From: Planctomycetota bacterium
Lineage (GTDB): Bacteria > Planctomycetota > Phycisphaerae > Tepidisphaerales > Tepidisphaeraceae
DNA length: 21,724 bases
Assembly: GCA_023417885.1 (NCBI GenBank)
Contig: JAEZED010000153.1
Location: forward strand, 1 to 21,724
Reading direction: 5' to 3'
Shown here: in pieces, positions 1-7,154 of the stretch
Position numbering within the stretch: position 1 is the first letter of the stretch
Layout of the letters: every line of letters begins with the position of its first letter
The notes under the pieces: generated by a model
The model's database searches: none
What the model was told of the DNA's origin: nothing
What the model saw: only the letters and a program-made list of their open reading frames with translations
Program-made: the position numbers and the translations under genes

Positions 1-172
1 CCTTCAGGCTCCCCACCAGCTCCGCCACCTGCTCCGGCCCGCCGGTGATGTTGCCCGAGAAGAGGATGACCGCGCCGAGCCCCGCGTCGATCAACTCGTC
101 GATGACGCCCCGGTTCTCCGGCGTGAACCCGGCGCAGATCATCCCGGCCGCCAGTCGCCGCGTGTCGCTCAT
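1..172 (-). CDS. Glycoside hydrolase family 3 (NagZ-like beta-N-acetylhexosaminidase), N-terminal fragment
   Basis: Only the first 57 codons lie in the window; the gene runs off the left edge. The peptide reads MSDTRRLAAGMICAGF, then a helix with ENRGVIDELID, then GAVILFSGNITG and PEQVAELVGSL. This matches the start of the GH3 TIM barrel of bacterial beta-N-acetylhexosaminidases: a G-M-x-x-x-G-F strand, a helix, G-x-V-I-L-F, N-I, and PEQ-x-x-x-L. In that family the enzyme hydrolyses terminal N-acetylglucosamine residues, often from peptidoglycan fragments during wall recycling. The catalytic Asp and the His/Asp acid-base lie outside the window, so substrate cannot be judged. The start is the ATG complementary to 170-172; no clear Shine-Dalgarno precedes it. 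No signal peptide is seen, so a cytoplasmic enzyme is likely. Confidence 0.65.
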   Translation of the reverse strand, partial: MSDTRRLAAGMICAGFTPENRGVIDELIDAGLGAVILFSGNITGGPEQVAELVGSLK

Positions 173-182
173 GGCCGGAGAT

Positions 183-409
183 TAGCCACAGATGAGACCG
201 GATGCACAGCAATGCCCGGATCCGGAAAAGCTGGCCACGGATGAACACAGATTCACACGGATGATGGGCTTGATACTGCGGCGTGAAACGGAGAGGACGG
301 GGCTGCGGAGACAGGGGCAGCCACCATACTCCCAACTCCCAACTCCCAACTCCCAACTCCCAACTCCTAAACCCCACTCCCCTCCGGCATCCGTGTTCAT
401 CCGTGGCCA
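183..409. repeat. Decayed dispersed inverted-repeat element in the 173-424 spacer
   Basis: A perfect 17-bp inverted repeat has arms at 232-248 (tggccacggatgaacac) and 393-409 (gtgttcatccgtggcca). A poorer direct copy of the left arm starts at 184 (gccacagatgagaccggatg). The arms enclose about 145 bp that contain the heptamer array. Sequences of the 'ccacggatgaacacggatg' type are, from memory, scattered through planctomycete and verrucomicrobial intergenic regions and are often mis-called as small proteins. It encodes no protein that I recognise and is probably a non-autonomous MITE-like or palindromic repeat. Confidence 0.6.
329..370. repeat. Tandem heptamer repeat CTCCCAA x6
   Basis: Six head-to-tail copies of CTCCCAA: five perfect (329-363) and a sixth with one change, CTCCTAA (364-370). 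The complementary strand reads TTGGGAG repeats. Seven is not a multiple of three, so the array runs through all frames and gives low-complexity shadow ORFs. It sits inside the loop of the surrounding 17-bp inverted repeat. It is not a CRISPR: the units are contiguous, without spacers. Confidence 0.85.
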
Positions 410-424
410 AGACTCCGCCTCCGG

Positions 425-1288
425 CTATTCGTCCGGCCCGGAGACACTGCGGTCATCCCGGTCGTACGCCTGATCGGCATTCCCCGCGCTCATCTCGAAG
501 CGCTCCACCGCCGTCGCGCGTCCGGTTGACTCGTCCACGTCCGCGATCACGCCGCACAGGCGCACGTCGCCCGTCGCCACGTCGAACGGCGCGGGGATTG
601 TGTCGGCCATCCACGGCACCACCGCCTCCTTGCGCCGGCCAAGCACCGAGTCGTACGGGCCGCACATCCCTACGTCCGTGATGTAGGCGCTCGTGCCCCC
701 GCCCGGGCCGCGGATCAGCTTCGCGTCCGCCGTCGGGATGTGCGTGTGCGTGCCGAACGCCAGGCTCACGCGCCCCGCCAGGTGCCACCCCAGCGCCTGC
801 TTCTCGCTCGTCGCCTCGCAGTGCAGCTCCGCCACCACCACCTTCACGCTCTGCGGCAGCTCCGCGAGGATGCGATCCGATACGGCGAACGGGTTGTCCG
901 CCGGCATGTTCGCGATGAAGAGCCGCCCCAGCACGATGAAGACCGCCACCGGCACCTCGCGCCCGTTCACGCTCGCCGGCACGATCACGTGCGTCCGCCC
1001 CGCGGCGCGCCGCGAGAGGTTGGCCGGCCGCACGATGCGCTCGCTGGAGTCGAGCACGGGGAGGATGTCCGCCTTGCGAAACGCATGGTCCCCCAGCGTC
1101 ACGCACCCCACGCCGTAGCTTCGCAATTTGCGGAAGAGGTTGGCGGTGATGCCGCTCCCACCGGCAATGTTCTCGCCGTTGGCGATGACCAGGTCGATCT
1201 CATGCCGCTTCACCACCTCCGGCAGCAGGTCATGGACCGCCTGCCGTCCGGGTCGTCCGACGATGTCTCCCAGCGCGAGAATGCGCAT
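425..1288 (-). CDS. ymdB: YmdB-family metallophosphoesterase (TIGR00282-like)
   Basis: Encodes 287 aa. Members of this family are dinuclear-metal 2',3'-cyclic-nucleotide phosphodiesterases that also affect RNA turnover and biofilm formation in Bacillus. Metal and active-site positions line up: D8 in LALGDIVG, E39 and N40 in ANGENIAG, H68, H156 in AELHCEATSEK, H181 and H183 in GTHTHIPTAD, and the family signature ITDVGMCGPYDSVLG from residue 203. The usual GNHxWD motif reads GDHAFRK here, so the metal-ligand Asn at 67 is Asp. The start is the ATG complementary to 1286-1288 (MRILALGD), where family members begin; in-frame sequence upstream has no resemblance. A charged tail of about 20 residues follows the core. 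It precedes the spacer repeat, and the aminotransferase gene lies 77 bp upstream on the same strand, so an operon is plausible. Cytoplasmic. Confidence 0.9.
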   Translation of the reverse strand: MRILALGDIVGRPGRQAVHDLLPEVVKRHEIDLVIANGENIAGGSGITANLFRKLRSYGVGCVTLGDHAFRKADILPVLDSSERIVRPANLSRRAAGRTHVIVPASVNGREVPVAVFIVLGRLFIANMPADNPFAVSDRILAELPQSVKVVVAELHCEATSEKQALGWHLAGRVSLAFGTHTHIPTADAKLIRGPGGGTSAYITDVGMCGPYDSVLGRRKEAVVPWMADTIPAPFDVATGDVRLCGVIADVDESTGRATAVERFEMSAGNADQAYDRDDRSVSGPDE

Positions 1289-1365
1289 GAGCCATCCTAG
1301 CAGCGACCGCGCCCGCGACGACGCGAACGCACCAAGGGTGGCACCGGGATTGAGCTCCGGCCTCC

Positions 1366-2568
1366 TCAGGCCAGCTTCGAAAGCCGCTCGATGGCTGCGC
1401 TGAGCGTCTCCTCGCGCTTGCAGAAGGCGAAGCGGACAAGACTGCGCCCGCGCTCCGGATCGCTGTAGAAGACGCTCGGCGGGATCGCGGCCACGCCCAC
1501 CTCCGCGGTCAGCCAGCGGCAGAACTCGACGTCGCTCTTCCCGCCGCTGATCGGCGTGTGGTCCGCGAGGATGAAGTAGGTGCCGGCAGGGCGGAAGACG
1601 CGAAAGCCGATCCGCTCCAGCGCTCCGCCCAGCAGGTTGCAGCGCCCGGCGAGCGTGCAGGCGAGCTCGCTGACGTAACGCCCGCCCTCCTCCAGCGCCA
1701 CCGCGGCCGCCGCCTGGAGGGGCGTGGCCGTCGCGAAGGTGATGAACTGGTGTGCCGCGCGCACGCAGCGCGACAGTTCCGGCGCTCCGATCGCCCAGCC
1801 GACCTTCCACCCCGTCAGGCTGAACGTCTTGCCCAGGCTCGAGAGCGTCAGCGTCCGCTCCGCCATCCCCGGCAGCGTCGCGAGTCGGATGTGCGGCAGC
1901 TCCGGCGCATAGACGAGGTGCTCGTACACCTCGTCGGTGATTGCGATCACGTCATGCTCGATGCACAGCTCCGCTATGAAAGAAAGCTCGCCCTGCGTGA
2001 AGACCTTGCCAGTCGGGTTGTGCGGCGTGTTCACCAGGATCGCCCGCGTCTTCGGCCCGAACGCCGCGCGCAGCTCCGCCTCGTCGAAGCCGAACGCCTG
2101 CTGCGCCGCGGGCGCCTCCATGGCGACGGTCGTATCCGACGACGGCGGGCGCAGCGCGACCGTCCTCACCGTCGCCCCCGCCATGGCGCAGCAGGCGCGG
2201 TAGGAGTCGTAGAACGGCTCGAAGAGAATCACTTCGTCCCCCGGATCGACGAGCCCGAGGAACGCCGCCGCCAGCGCCTCGGTGCAGCCGCTCGTCACCG
2301 TCACCTGCCCGTCCGGATCGATCGTTACGCCCGTCTGCCGCGCCCAGTGCCGCGCGATGGCTGCGTTCAACTGCGGCAGGCCGCTCATCCGCGCGTACTG
2401 GTTCAGCCCCGCGCCGATGGCCTCGACGGCCGCGGCCTTGACGAAGTCCGGCCCGTCGAAATCCGGGAAGCCCTGTGAGAGGTTGACCGCCCGATGCTTC
2501 ACCGCCAGCGCGGTCATCTCGGTGAAGATCGTCGTCCCGAACGGTGCGAAGCGCTGCGCGACGGGCAT
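1366..2568 (-). CDS. Class I/II PLP-dependent aminotransferase (methionine/kynurenine aminotransferase type)
   Basis: Encodes 400 aa, the usual length for a fold-type I aminotransferase. Visible landmarks are the N-terminal NLSQGFPDFDGP (residues 29-40), NQYARMSGLPQLNAAIA near 56, the NTPHNPTGK motif with N194, TDEVYEHL with D212 and Y215 that hold the PLP ring, and the Schiff-base lysine K247 in SSLGKTFSLTGWKVGW. A late Arg in SLVRFAFCK would bind the substrate carboxylate. The NQYxR..G and SLGKTFS motifs resemble the YbdL/kynurenine-aminotransferase group, which transfers amino groups from methionine, glutamine or aromatic amino acids. Exact substrate is not readable. The start is the ATG complementary to 2566-2568 (MPVAQRF); about 32 residues of open frame upstream look non-coding. 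It is divergent from lipA. Confidence 0.88.
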   Translation of the reverse strand: MPVAQRFAPFGTTIFTEMTALAVKHRAVNLSQGFPDFDGPDFVKAAAVEAIGAGLNQYARMSGLPQLNAAIARHWARQTGVTIDPDGQVTVTSGCTEALAAAFLGLVDPGDEVILFEPFYDSYRACCAMAGATVRTVALRPPSSDTTVAMEAPAAQQAFGFDEAELRAAFGPKTRAILVNTPHNPTGKVFTQGELSFIAELCIEHDVIAITDEVYEHLVYAPELPHIRLATLPGMAERTLTLSSLGKTFSLTGWKVGWAIGAPELSRCVRAAHQFITFATATPLQAAAAVALEEGGRYVSELACTLAGRCNLLGGALERIGFRVFRPAGTYFILADHTPISGGKSDVEFCRWLTAEVGVAAIPPSVFYSDPERGRSLVRFAFCKREETLSAAIERLSKLA

Positions 2569-2957
2569 GGCGGCGAGGATACCAGAATGCGTCCGTCCCA
2601 CCGACGGGCACGAGCGGGTCCAGGCGCATGAGGAACGACCGGCGGTCGAGATCGGGCGATCCATCCTCGAGCGCGAACGACTCGCGCTCGCCGGAATGGG
2701 ACCTCGTCGCGGCAGTGAGCGACCGCCTGCCGCATCTGCGCCGCGGCAACGCCGTTATTCCCGGTCCGGCCGGGATGTGCCGCCGCGCGGGCCCGCAACG
2801 CCAGAAGTGGTCGGCCATGCTCTTGCTCCCGCCAGGGGCGGCCGGGGGGCGCGATGGGCGGTAGAATGGTTTGCCGATGAAGCTGTCCCTTTCCGTCGTT
2901 ACCGAAGTTCCCGACGCCAAGCCCCGTGGCCCTGCCTGCGGTTCCGGCGGGGGGGAC
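2569..2957. other. Divergent intergenic region between the aminotransferase and lipA
   Basis: About 390 bp lie between the aminotransferase start and the preferred lipA start. Open frames exist on both strands, but none gives a recognisable domain, signal peptide or ribosome site, as expected for GC-rich random sequence. The region should carry both divergent promoters, but I see no convincing -35/-10 pair. If lipA starts at the earlier ATG (2877), the last 80 bp are coding. Confidence 0.4.
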
Positions 2958-3824
2958 ATGAGCCATCTCCATGGCCGCAAGCCGAGCTGGCTGAAGATGA
3001 AGATGCCCGCTGGCCAGGGGTTCGGGCGGCTCAAGAAGCTCGTCAAAACGCAGAACCTCCACACCGTCTGCGAGGAGGCCAAGTGCCCCAACATCGGCGA
3101 GTGCTGGAACGTCGGCACCGCCACCCTCATGATCCTCGGCGACACCTGCACGCGTTCGTGCGGGTTCTGCAACATCAAGACCGGCCGCCCCACCTGGCTC
3201 GATGACGACGAGCCCCGCCGCGTCGGCGAGGCGGTGGCGACGCTGGCGCTCGGCCATGCCGTCATCACCAGCGTCAATCGCGACGAGCTGCCCGACGGCG
3301 GGGCGCGGATTTGGGCGGAGACGATCCGGCAGATCCGCCTCCAATCGCCCGACACGAGCGTGGAGGTGCTGATCCCCGACTTCGAGGGGAACTGGCCGGC
3401 GCTTCAGCTCGTGATCGACCAGCGGCCGGACATTCTCAACCACAACATCGAGAGCGTTCCGCGGATGTACCGGAAGGTGCGGCCGCAGGCGAAGTACGCG
3501 CGCTCTCTCGAGCTGCTCCAGCGTTGCAAGCAGCAGGGGCTGGTCACGAAGACGGGGATGATGCTCGGCATCGGCGAGCGCGAGGAAGAGGTCGATCACG
3601 TCATCGACGACCTGGTGAGCATCGGCTGCGACATCCTCACGCTCGGCCAGTACCTCCAGCCGACGCCGCGGCACCTGCCGGTGGACCGCTGGGTGCACCC
3701 GGACGAGTTCCGCGAGTGGAAGTGGCGCGGCGAGGCCAAGGGCCTGCGCCACGTCGAGGCGGGTCCCTTCGTCCGCAGCAGCTACCACGCGGAGAAGCAG
3801 GTCCAAGCGCACGCGGCGGTTTAA
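2958..3824 (+). CDS. lipA: Lipoyl synthase (radical SAM)
   Basis: Encodes 288 aa. LipA inserts two sulfur atoms into octanoyl groups on the E2 subunits of 2-oxoacid dehydrogenases or on GcvH, using two 4Fe-4S clusters. Both cluster motifs are present: the auxiliary C38-x4-C43-x5-C49 (CEEAKCPNIGEC) and the radical-SAM C64-x3-C68-x2-C71 (CTRSCGFC). Other hallmarks are TSVNRDELPDGG, NHNIESVPRMY, KTGMMLGIGE, LTLGQYLQPT and the C-terminal RSSYHAE, whose Ser is the auxiliary-cluster ligand. The ATG at 2958 follows a G-rich stretch and begins just where family alignments do. An in-frame ATG at 2877 (or TTG at 2871) would add 27-29 unconserved residues and cannot be excluded. A membrane-protein gene follows after 9 bp. 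Cytoplasmic. Confidence 0.95.
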   Translation: MSHLHGRKPSWLKMKMPAGQGFGRLKKLVKTQNLHTVCEEAKCPNIGECWNVGTATLMILGDTCTRSCGFCNIKTGRPTWLDDDEPRRVGEAVATLALGHAVITSVNRDELPDGGARIWAETIRQIRLQSPDTSVEVLIPDFEGNWPALQLVIDQRPDILNHNIESVPRMYRKVRPQAKYARSLELLQRCKQQGLVTKTGMMLGIGEREEEVDHVIDDLVSIGCDILTLGQYLQPTPRHLPVDRWVHPDEFREWKWRGEAKGLRHVEAGPFVRSSYHAEKQVQAHAAV

Positions 3825-3833
3825 GGGATTGGG

Positions 3834-4340
3834 TTGAACGAACTGGAGTACGAGCCCGCGGCCGCGCCGCCGGATAATGATCCGGCGCCGTGGAGGCCGT
3901 TCGTGATGTTCGTGTTCGCCATCCTCTCTTTCGTCGCGGGCAGCGTCGTCTACATCGTCTACATCGGGCTTAGATACGGCCAATGGGTGGGCAGTGGCGA
4001 TTTCGGCGTCGCGTTATGTTGCGGCTTGTTCTCTTACGCGACGGTTGCCGTTCCGGTCTGGACAGGCGTGATGGCCCTGGCCCGGGTGGAACTGTCTTAT
4101 CGCGCCGTCCCGGATCACTGGCGTTGGATCATCCACCTCGCACTGCCACCGATCGTGGCGATTCTCCCGACGGCGGGAACTACCTTCATCCTGGGTGGCA
4201 CGCCGCGGGCGGTATTGTCGCCGGAGGGGCTTAGCTTCCTTGTGTTGTTCACGGCGGCGGGCGCGACGTTCGGTGCAGGGTGGCACATCTGCTACGGCGC
4301 GCGCCGGTGGACGCGGGCGAACGAGCGGGGCGACGGCTGA
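3834..4340 (+). CDS. Small four-helix membrane protein, unknown function
   Basis: Encodes 168 aa with four hydrophobic segments at about residues 23-46, 57-84, 98-121 and 132-155. The N-terminal tail is acidic and Pro/Ala-rich (NELEYEPAAAPPDNDP), and the last stretch is basic (GARRWTRANER). I do not recognise a family. The start is TTG at 3834, 9 bp after the lipA stop, so it is probably co-transcribed with lipA. An in-frame ATG at 3906 would cut into the first helix and is less likely. There are no catalytic-looking polar motifs within the helices. An inner-membrane location is inferred from hydrophobicity only. Confidence 0.6.
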   Translation: MNELEYEPAAAPPDNDPAPWRPFVMFVFAILSFVAGSVVYIVYIGLRYGQWVGSGDFGVALCCGLFSYATVAVPVWTGVMALARVELSYRAVPDHWRWIIHLALPPIVAILPTAGTTFILGGTPRAVLSPEGLSFLVLFTAAGATFGAGWHICYGARRWTRANERGDG

Positions 4341-4403
4341 GGTTCAAACAGCGGTCAAGTAGCCGCGGCTTGCATCCGGCGGCCGCTTCGAAAGAGGACG
4401 CCG

Positions 4404-4961
4404 ATGCCGACCCTCCACTATGCAACCACTCCACGCGGGTGCATCGTCTACTGGCGCCTGTGTGGCTTCCTGACACTCTTCTGGCTCGCCCTGCTTGCGG
4501 TGGCGTGGCTTGCTCTGCTCTTCGCCGGCGGCTTGCGCGTCTTCACCTTTGCGGCCCCGGCTGCAAACCTGGCGGATCGGCTGCTGCTCCTTGCATCCCG
4601 CACCGCGCTGCTCCCTCTCGTCGTGAGCCTCGCGGGCCTGCTCGCGTTCTGGCTGTTCGTGCGGCTGTCGTGGAGTCGCCGCTCGCGGGTGCTTCTGCTG
4701 ACGTATCTCGGGACGTCGCTCGTGCCGGCGCTGTTCTGGATGGGGACGAACATCGCGCTCGTGCTTCGCGGCCCAATCACCACGCACCGCATGGGCGGAT
4801 CGTGGACGATGATCGGGACGACCCGGTTCGACGTGACCTTCGTCGCCGGGGTGCTCGGCATTCTGCTGCTGCCGGTGTGGCTGCTCGTGGCGGGGCTTGC
4901 GCGGAGACGGGTGCCTGAGGAATCGCCTTTGCCTTCCCCTCAACATCAAGGTAAGATTTAG
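4404..4961 (+). CDS. Small four-helix membrane protein, unknown function
   Basis: Encodes 185 aa. Hydrophobic segments fall at about 18-42, 66-87, 97-121 and 143-164, with basic residues after several of them (RLSWSRRSR, GLARRR). The ATG at 4404 has a good ribosome site, agagga at 4393-4398 with a 5-nt spacer. There is no signal peptide distinct from the first helix and no recognised family. Its topology resembles the preceding 168-aa protein, but I see no clear sequence similarity, so they are not obviously duplicates. The stop overlaps the probable promoter of the toxin-antitoxin pair downstream. Function unknown. Confidence 0.65.
   Translation: MPTLHYATTPRGCIVYWRLCGFLTLFWLALLAVAWLALLFAGGLRVFTFAAPAANLADRLLLLASRTALLPLVVSLAGLLAFWLFVRLSWSRRSRVLLLTYLGTSLVPALFWMGTNIALVLRGPITTHRMGGSWTMIGTTRFDVTFVAGVLGILLLPVWLLVAGLARRRVPEESPLPSPQHQGKI
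4929..4957 (+). promoter_or_regulatory. Putative promoter of the antitoxin-toxin operon
   Basis: A -35-like TTGCCT (4929-4934) and a -10-like TAAGAT (4952-4957) are separated by exactly 17 bp. The pair sits at the end of the upstream membrane-protein gene and would start transcription near 4964, about 27 nt before the antitoxin ATG. Prediction by eye only. Confidence 0.4.
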
Positions 4962-4963
4962 TC

Positions 4964-4976
4964 CTGACGATGTCAG
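4964..4976. promoter_or_regulatory. Palindrome at the predicted transcription start, possible antitoxin operator
   Basis: ctgac-gat-gtcag is a perfect 5-bp dyad with a 3-bp centre. It lies between the probable promoter and the antitoxin start. Antitoxins with AbrB/MazE-like DNA-binding folds commonly bind dyads over their own promoter, so this is a candidate autoregulatory operator. A dyad this short can occur by chance. Confidence 0.35.
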
Positions 4977-4990
4977 TACTGGAGAATGCC

Positions 4991-5239
4991 ATGATCAAGC
5001 AGTTGACACGTAGCGGAAACTCATTGGCCCTGGTGCTCGATAAGCCGCTGCTCGAGCTCATTCATATCGATCCGCAGTCCCCGGTCGTCGAGTTGACGGC
5101 GGAGAAGGATGGCATCGTCATTCGGGCCGCCGGCCCGGAGCGGGTGGCCGAGCTTCGGGATCGGAAGCATCGCATTCGAGAGTCGCTTGAACGTGTCAAC
5201 AAGCGACACGAGGCGACCCTGCGCCGGTTGGCTAAGTAG
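4991..5239 (+). CDS. AbrB/MazE-like antitoxin of a Doc toxin
   Basis: Encodes 82 aa. Residues 1-46 form a swapped-hairpin AbrB/MazE DNA-binding domain: MIKQLTRSGNSLALVLDKPL, then a beta strand VVELTAEKDGIVI. The opening (I-K-x-L-x-R-x-G-N-S-L-A-L-x-L) is the standard start of this fold. Residues 48-82 form a highly charged helix (ERVAELRDRKHRIRESLERV...), the kind of tail that antitoxins use to cover their toxin. ATG 4991 has a ggag site at 4981-4984 with a 6-nt spacer; the in-frame ATG at 4970 lies within the palindrome and is less suitable. The Doc gene follows 46 bp downstream. Expected to neutralise Doc and repress the operon. Confidence 0.85.
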   Translation: MIKQLTRSGNSLALVLDKPLLELIHIDPQSPVVELTAEKDGIVIRAAGPERVAELRDRKHRIRESLERVNKRHEATLRRLAK

Positions 5240-5285
5240 TGCTGGGCGGAGTCGATACAGACGCGACTTGCTAGGATCGGCGACC

Positions 5286-5690
5286 ATGCACGGGTCGCCG
5301 ATTCTGTTTCTCGAAGTAGACGACGTGATCGAGATCCACCGGGTTGAGATCGAGCGCTTCGGCGGATCGCTCGGTGTTCGCGATCAGGGGCTGCTCGAAT
5401 CCGCGGTCGATATGCCGCGAACTTACTACTTCGGTGAGTTCGCCAACAAGGACATCTTCGAGATGGCGGCCGCCTATCTCTTTCACCTTGTGGCGAACCA
5501 CCCGTTCATCGACGGCAACAAGCGGGCTGGCGCTGCCGCGGCAGCGGTGTTCCTCGACCTCAATGGTTACTGGATCGATACGGCTGAGCCTGCCTTCGGC
5601 GATCTAGTCATCGCCGTAGCCACGGGCACGGCTTCGAAGGACATGGTCGCGCAGTTCTTCGAGCAACATTGCCGCCGATATGAAACCTGA
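5286..5690 (+). CDS. doc: Death-on-curing (Doc/Fic-fold) toxin
   Basis: Encodes 134 aa, typical for Doc. The Fic-fold active motif is HPFIDGNKRA at residues 72-81 (H72, D76, N78, K79, R80). The NKR ending is the Doc variant; AMP-transferring Fic proteins usually have GNGR. In the known P1 system Doc phosphorylates EF-Tu and stops translation. The N-terminal part also fits the family: VDDVIEIHRVEIERFGGSLGVRDQGLLESAVDMPR is recognisable in many Doc proteins. ATG 5286 is preceded by a weak agga. The partner is AbrB/MazE-like rather than Phd-like, an exchange known among toxin families. The last 11 bp overlap the start of the DUF167 gene. All catalytic residues are intact, so it looks functional. 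Confidence 0.9.
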   Translation: MHGSPILFLEVDDVIEIHRVEIERFGGSLGVRDQGLLESAVDMPRTYYFGEFANKDIFEMAAAYLFHLVANHPFIDGNKRAGAAAAAVFLDLNGYWIDTAEPAFGDLVIAVATGTASKDMVAQFFEQHCRRYET

Positions 5691-6003
5691 CTCGCTCATC
5701 CCGATCGAGGCATGCTCGCGCTCCCCCAGCTCACCGCCCGCCGTGCGGATTGCGGTCAAGGTCGTGCCGGGCGCGAAGCGCGAGAAGATCGCCGGGGCGC
5801 ATGGCGGGGCGCTGAAGGTGATGGTGGCGCAGCCGCCGGAGGGGGGGAAGGCAAATGACGCCGTGTGCCGGCTGCTGGGGAAGCTCTTCGGCCTTCCCAT
5901 CCGACAGGTGGAGATCGTGCAGGGGCAGTCGAACCCTTGGAAGACGGTGCGGCTCGAGGGCCTGTCGCCCGAGGAGGCCCGGCGGCGGCTTGCGGGGCTT
6001 TAG
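5680..6003 (+). CDS. DUF167/UPF0235 (YggU-like) protein
   Basis: Encodes 107 aa, the normal size for this family. The core VRIAVKVVPGAKREKIAG, then LKVMVAQPPEGGKANDAVCRLLGKLFGLP and VEIVQGQSNPWKTVRLEG, carries the conserved P-x-x-G-K-A-N and G-x-x-x-x-x-K signatures. The biochemical role of DUF167 proteins is unsettled. The start ATG 5680 overlaps the toxin gene by 11 bp and adds about 20 non-conserved N-terminal residues; GTG 5743 is an alternative that begins at the conserved strand. The overlap suggests translational coupling to the toxin, but it may be chance juxtaposition of a housekeeping gene with a toxin-antitoxin insertion. Cytoplasmic. Confidence 0.88.
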   Translation: MKPDSLIPIEACSRSPSSPPAVRIAVKVVPGAKREKIAGAHGGALKVMVAQPPEGGKANDAVCRLLGKLFGLPIRQVEIVQGQSNPWKTVRLEGLSPEEARRRLAGL

Positions 6004-6092
6004 TGGGGCTTCGGGTGGCGTCGAATGCCGGGCTGACTTGGCGGGCGATTTCGTGTCTAGTAGAGGTGGAACGACAGACTCATCCCAACACC

Positions 6093-7154
6093 ATGCTTCA
6101 CACATCCCACGCCCGCCGTCGTCGCGGCATGCTGCCGCGCCTGCTTGCCTCGCTGCTGCTCCTCTCGGGGCTGGCCGTCTTCGCCGGTTGCACGACCGAT
6201 CCGCAGGTGATCGCCCAGGCCAACGACATCCACCAGCAGATCGAGCCGACGGTGGTGACGGATCCGGAGCTGGCCGCCTACGTGCAGCAGGTTGGCGACC
6301 GCATCGTTCAGGCCGGCCGCGAGCTTCACGCGCAGGGGGAGCTTCCCGGCGAGGCGTGGATGTTCGAGAACGTGCGGTTCCACCTCGTGGCCAGTCCCAC
6401 GCCCAACGCCTTCACCACCGGCGGAACGCATGTCTACATGTACAGCAAGCTCTTCGACGAGAGCGACAGCGAGGACGCTTTCGCCGCCGTCGTGGGGCAT
6501 GAGTTCGGGCACATCCTCGGCCGGCACGTGCAGGAGAGCATGGATCAGCAGATGGGAATCCTCGCCGCGGCGGGCCTGGTGGGCTTGGGCGCCGCGGCGA
6601 TCTCCGAGGACGGAAGCCGTGCCGAGACAGGCATGGCAGCGGCGGGCGTGGCGGCGATGGGTGGCCAGTTGTTTGGACTGGGGTTCGGGCGTGAAAACGA
6701 GCGCGAGGCGGATCGCTTCGGCTTCAAGATGCACCTCCAGGCCGGCTACGACCCGGACAAGTTCCCGAATTTCTTCCGAACCATGATTGCCGCAGGCTAC
6801 GACACGGGGGGCGGGATCCAGAGCTACCTCTCCAGCCACCCGAGCTTGGCGGAACGCGTGGAGACGGCGGAGGGTTGGGCGCGGGGCGTTCCGGAGGATG
6901 TTCGGCGTCGCAACGCACGCCCGCCCATTGCCAGCGGCGGGGAGTTCGCCCGGCTCCAGGAGCGCAGCCGTGGGATGACGCAGCGGGCGGCGGCGGCGGC
7001 GGCGGCGGCGCAGGCATCCGGCACGAGCACGCCCTTCGTCGATGCCCTGGCGATCCTCGAGGCATTCCCGGCCTGCGTCGGCGGCGATGCGGACGGCGTC
7101 CCCCCGGAGGAGCAGCCCAAGGCACTGAGCCGCATCTCCGAGCCGCCGCGATGA
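6093..7154 (+). CDS. M48-family zinc metalloprotease lipoprotein
   Basis: Encodes 353 aa. A basic N-terminus and hydrophobic stretch end in a lipobox, LAVFAGC with C33, so it is a predicted lipoprotein. The protease domain carries HEFGH (H136, E137, H140) and, after a small-residue-rich insert, an ExEAD motif with E203 as likely third zinc ligand. Together with PNAFTTGGTHVYMYSKL upstream, these define the M48 (Oma1/BepA/LoiP-like) peptidases, which act in envelope protein quality control. The C-terminal region from about 300 includes eight alanines encoded by a GGC run. ATG 6129 could be the real start, giving a more compact signal peptide, because neither ATG has a clear Shine-Dalgarno. It lies 89 bp after the DUF167 gene on the same strand. 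Confidence 0.9.
   Translation: MLHTSHARRRRGMLPRLLASLLLLSGLAVFAGCTTDPQVIAQANDIHQQIEPTVVTDPELAAYVQQVGDRIVQAGRELHAQGELPGEAWMFENVRFHLVASPTPNAFTTGGTHVYMYSKLFDESDSEDAFAAVVGHEFGHILGRHVQESMDQQMGILAAAGLVGLGAAAISEDGSRAETGMAAAGVAAMGGQLFGLGFGRENEREADRFGFKMHLQAGYDPDKFPNFFRTMIAAGYDTGGGIQSYLSSHPSLAERVETAEGWARGVPEDVRRRNARPPIASGGEFARLQERSRGMTQRAAAAAAAAQASGTSTPFVDALAILEAFPACVGGDADGVPPEEQPKALSRISEPPR
6986..7009 (+). repeat. (GGC)8 trinucleotide run coding polyalanine
   Basis: Eight uninterrupted GGC units lie within the C-terminal part of the M48 protease gene and are read as alanine codons in that frame. Length changes in steps of three would keep the frame and vary a linker. Confidence 0.9.

Noticed and set aside
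329..370. Possible CRISPR-like array
   Set aside because: Repeat units are 7 bp and contiguous with no spacers, and no cas genes are present.
192..473. Small ORFs on both strands reading SQLPTPNSQLPTP or VGSWELGVGSWE
   Set aside because: They are translations of the CTCCCAA heptamers and the surrounding inverted repeat, a known source of spurious small proteins.
2544..2864. Plus-strand ORF of 106 aa in the aminotransferase-lipA gap
   Set aside because: Overlaps the aminotransferase 5' end, is Arg/Ser/Pro-rich, and shows no conserved motif or ribosome site.
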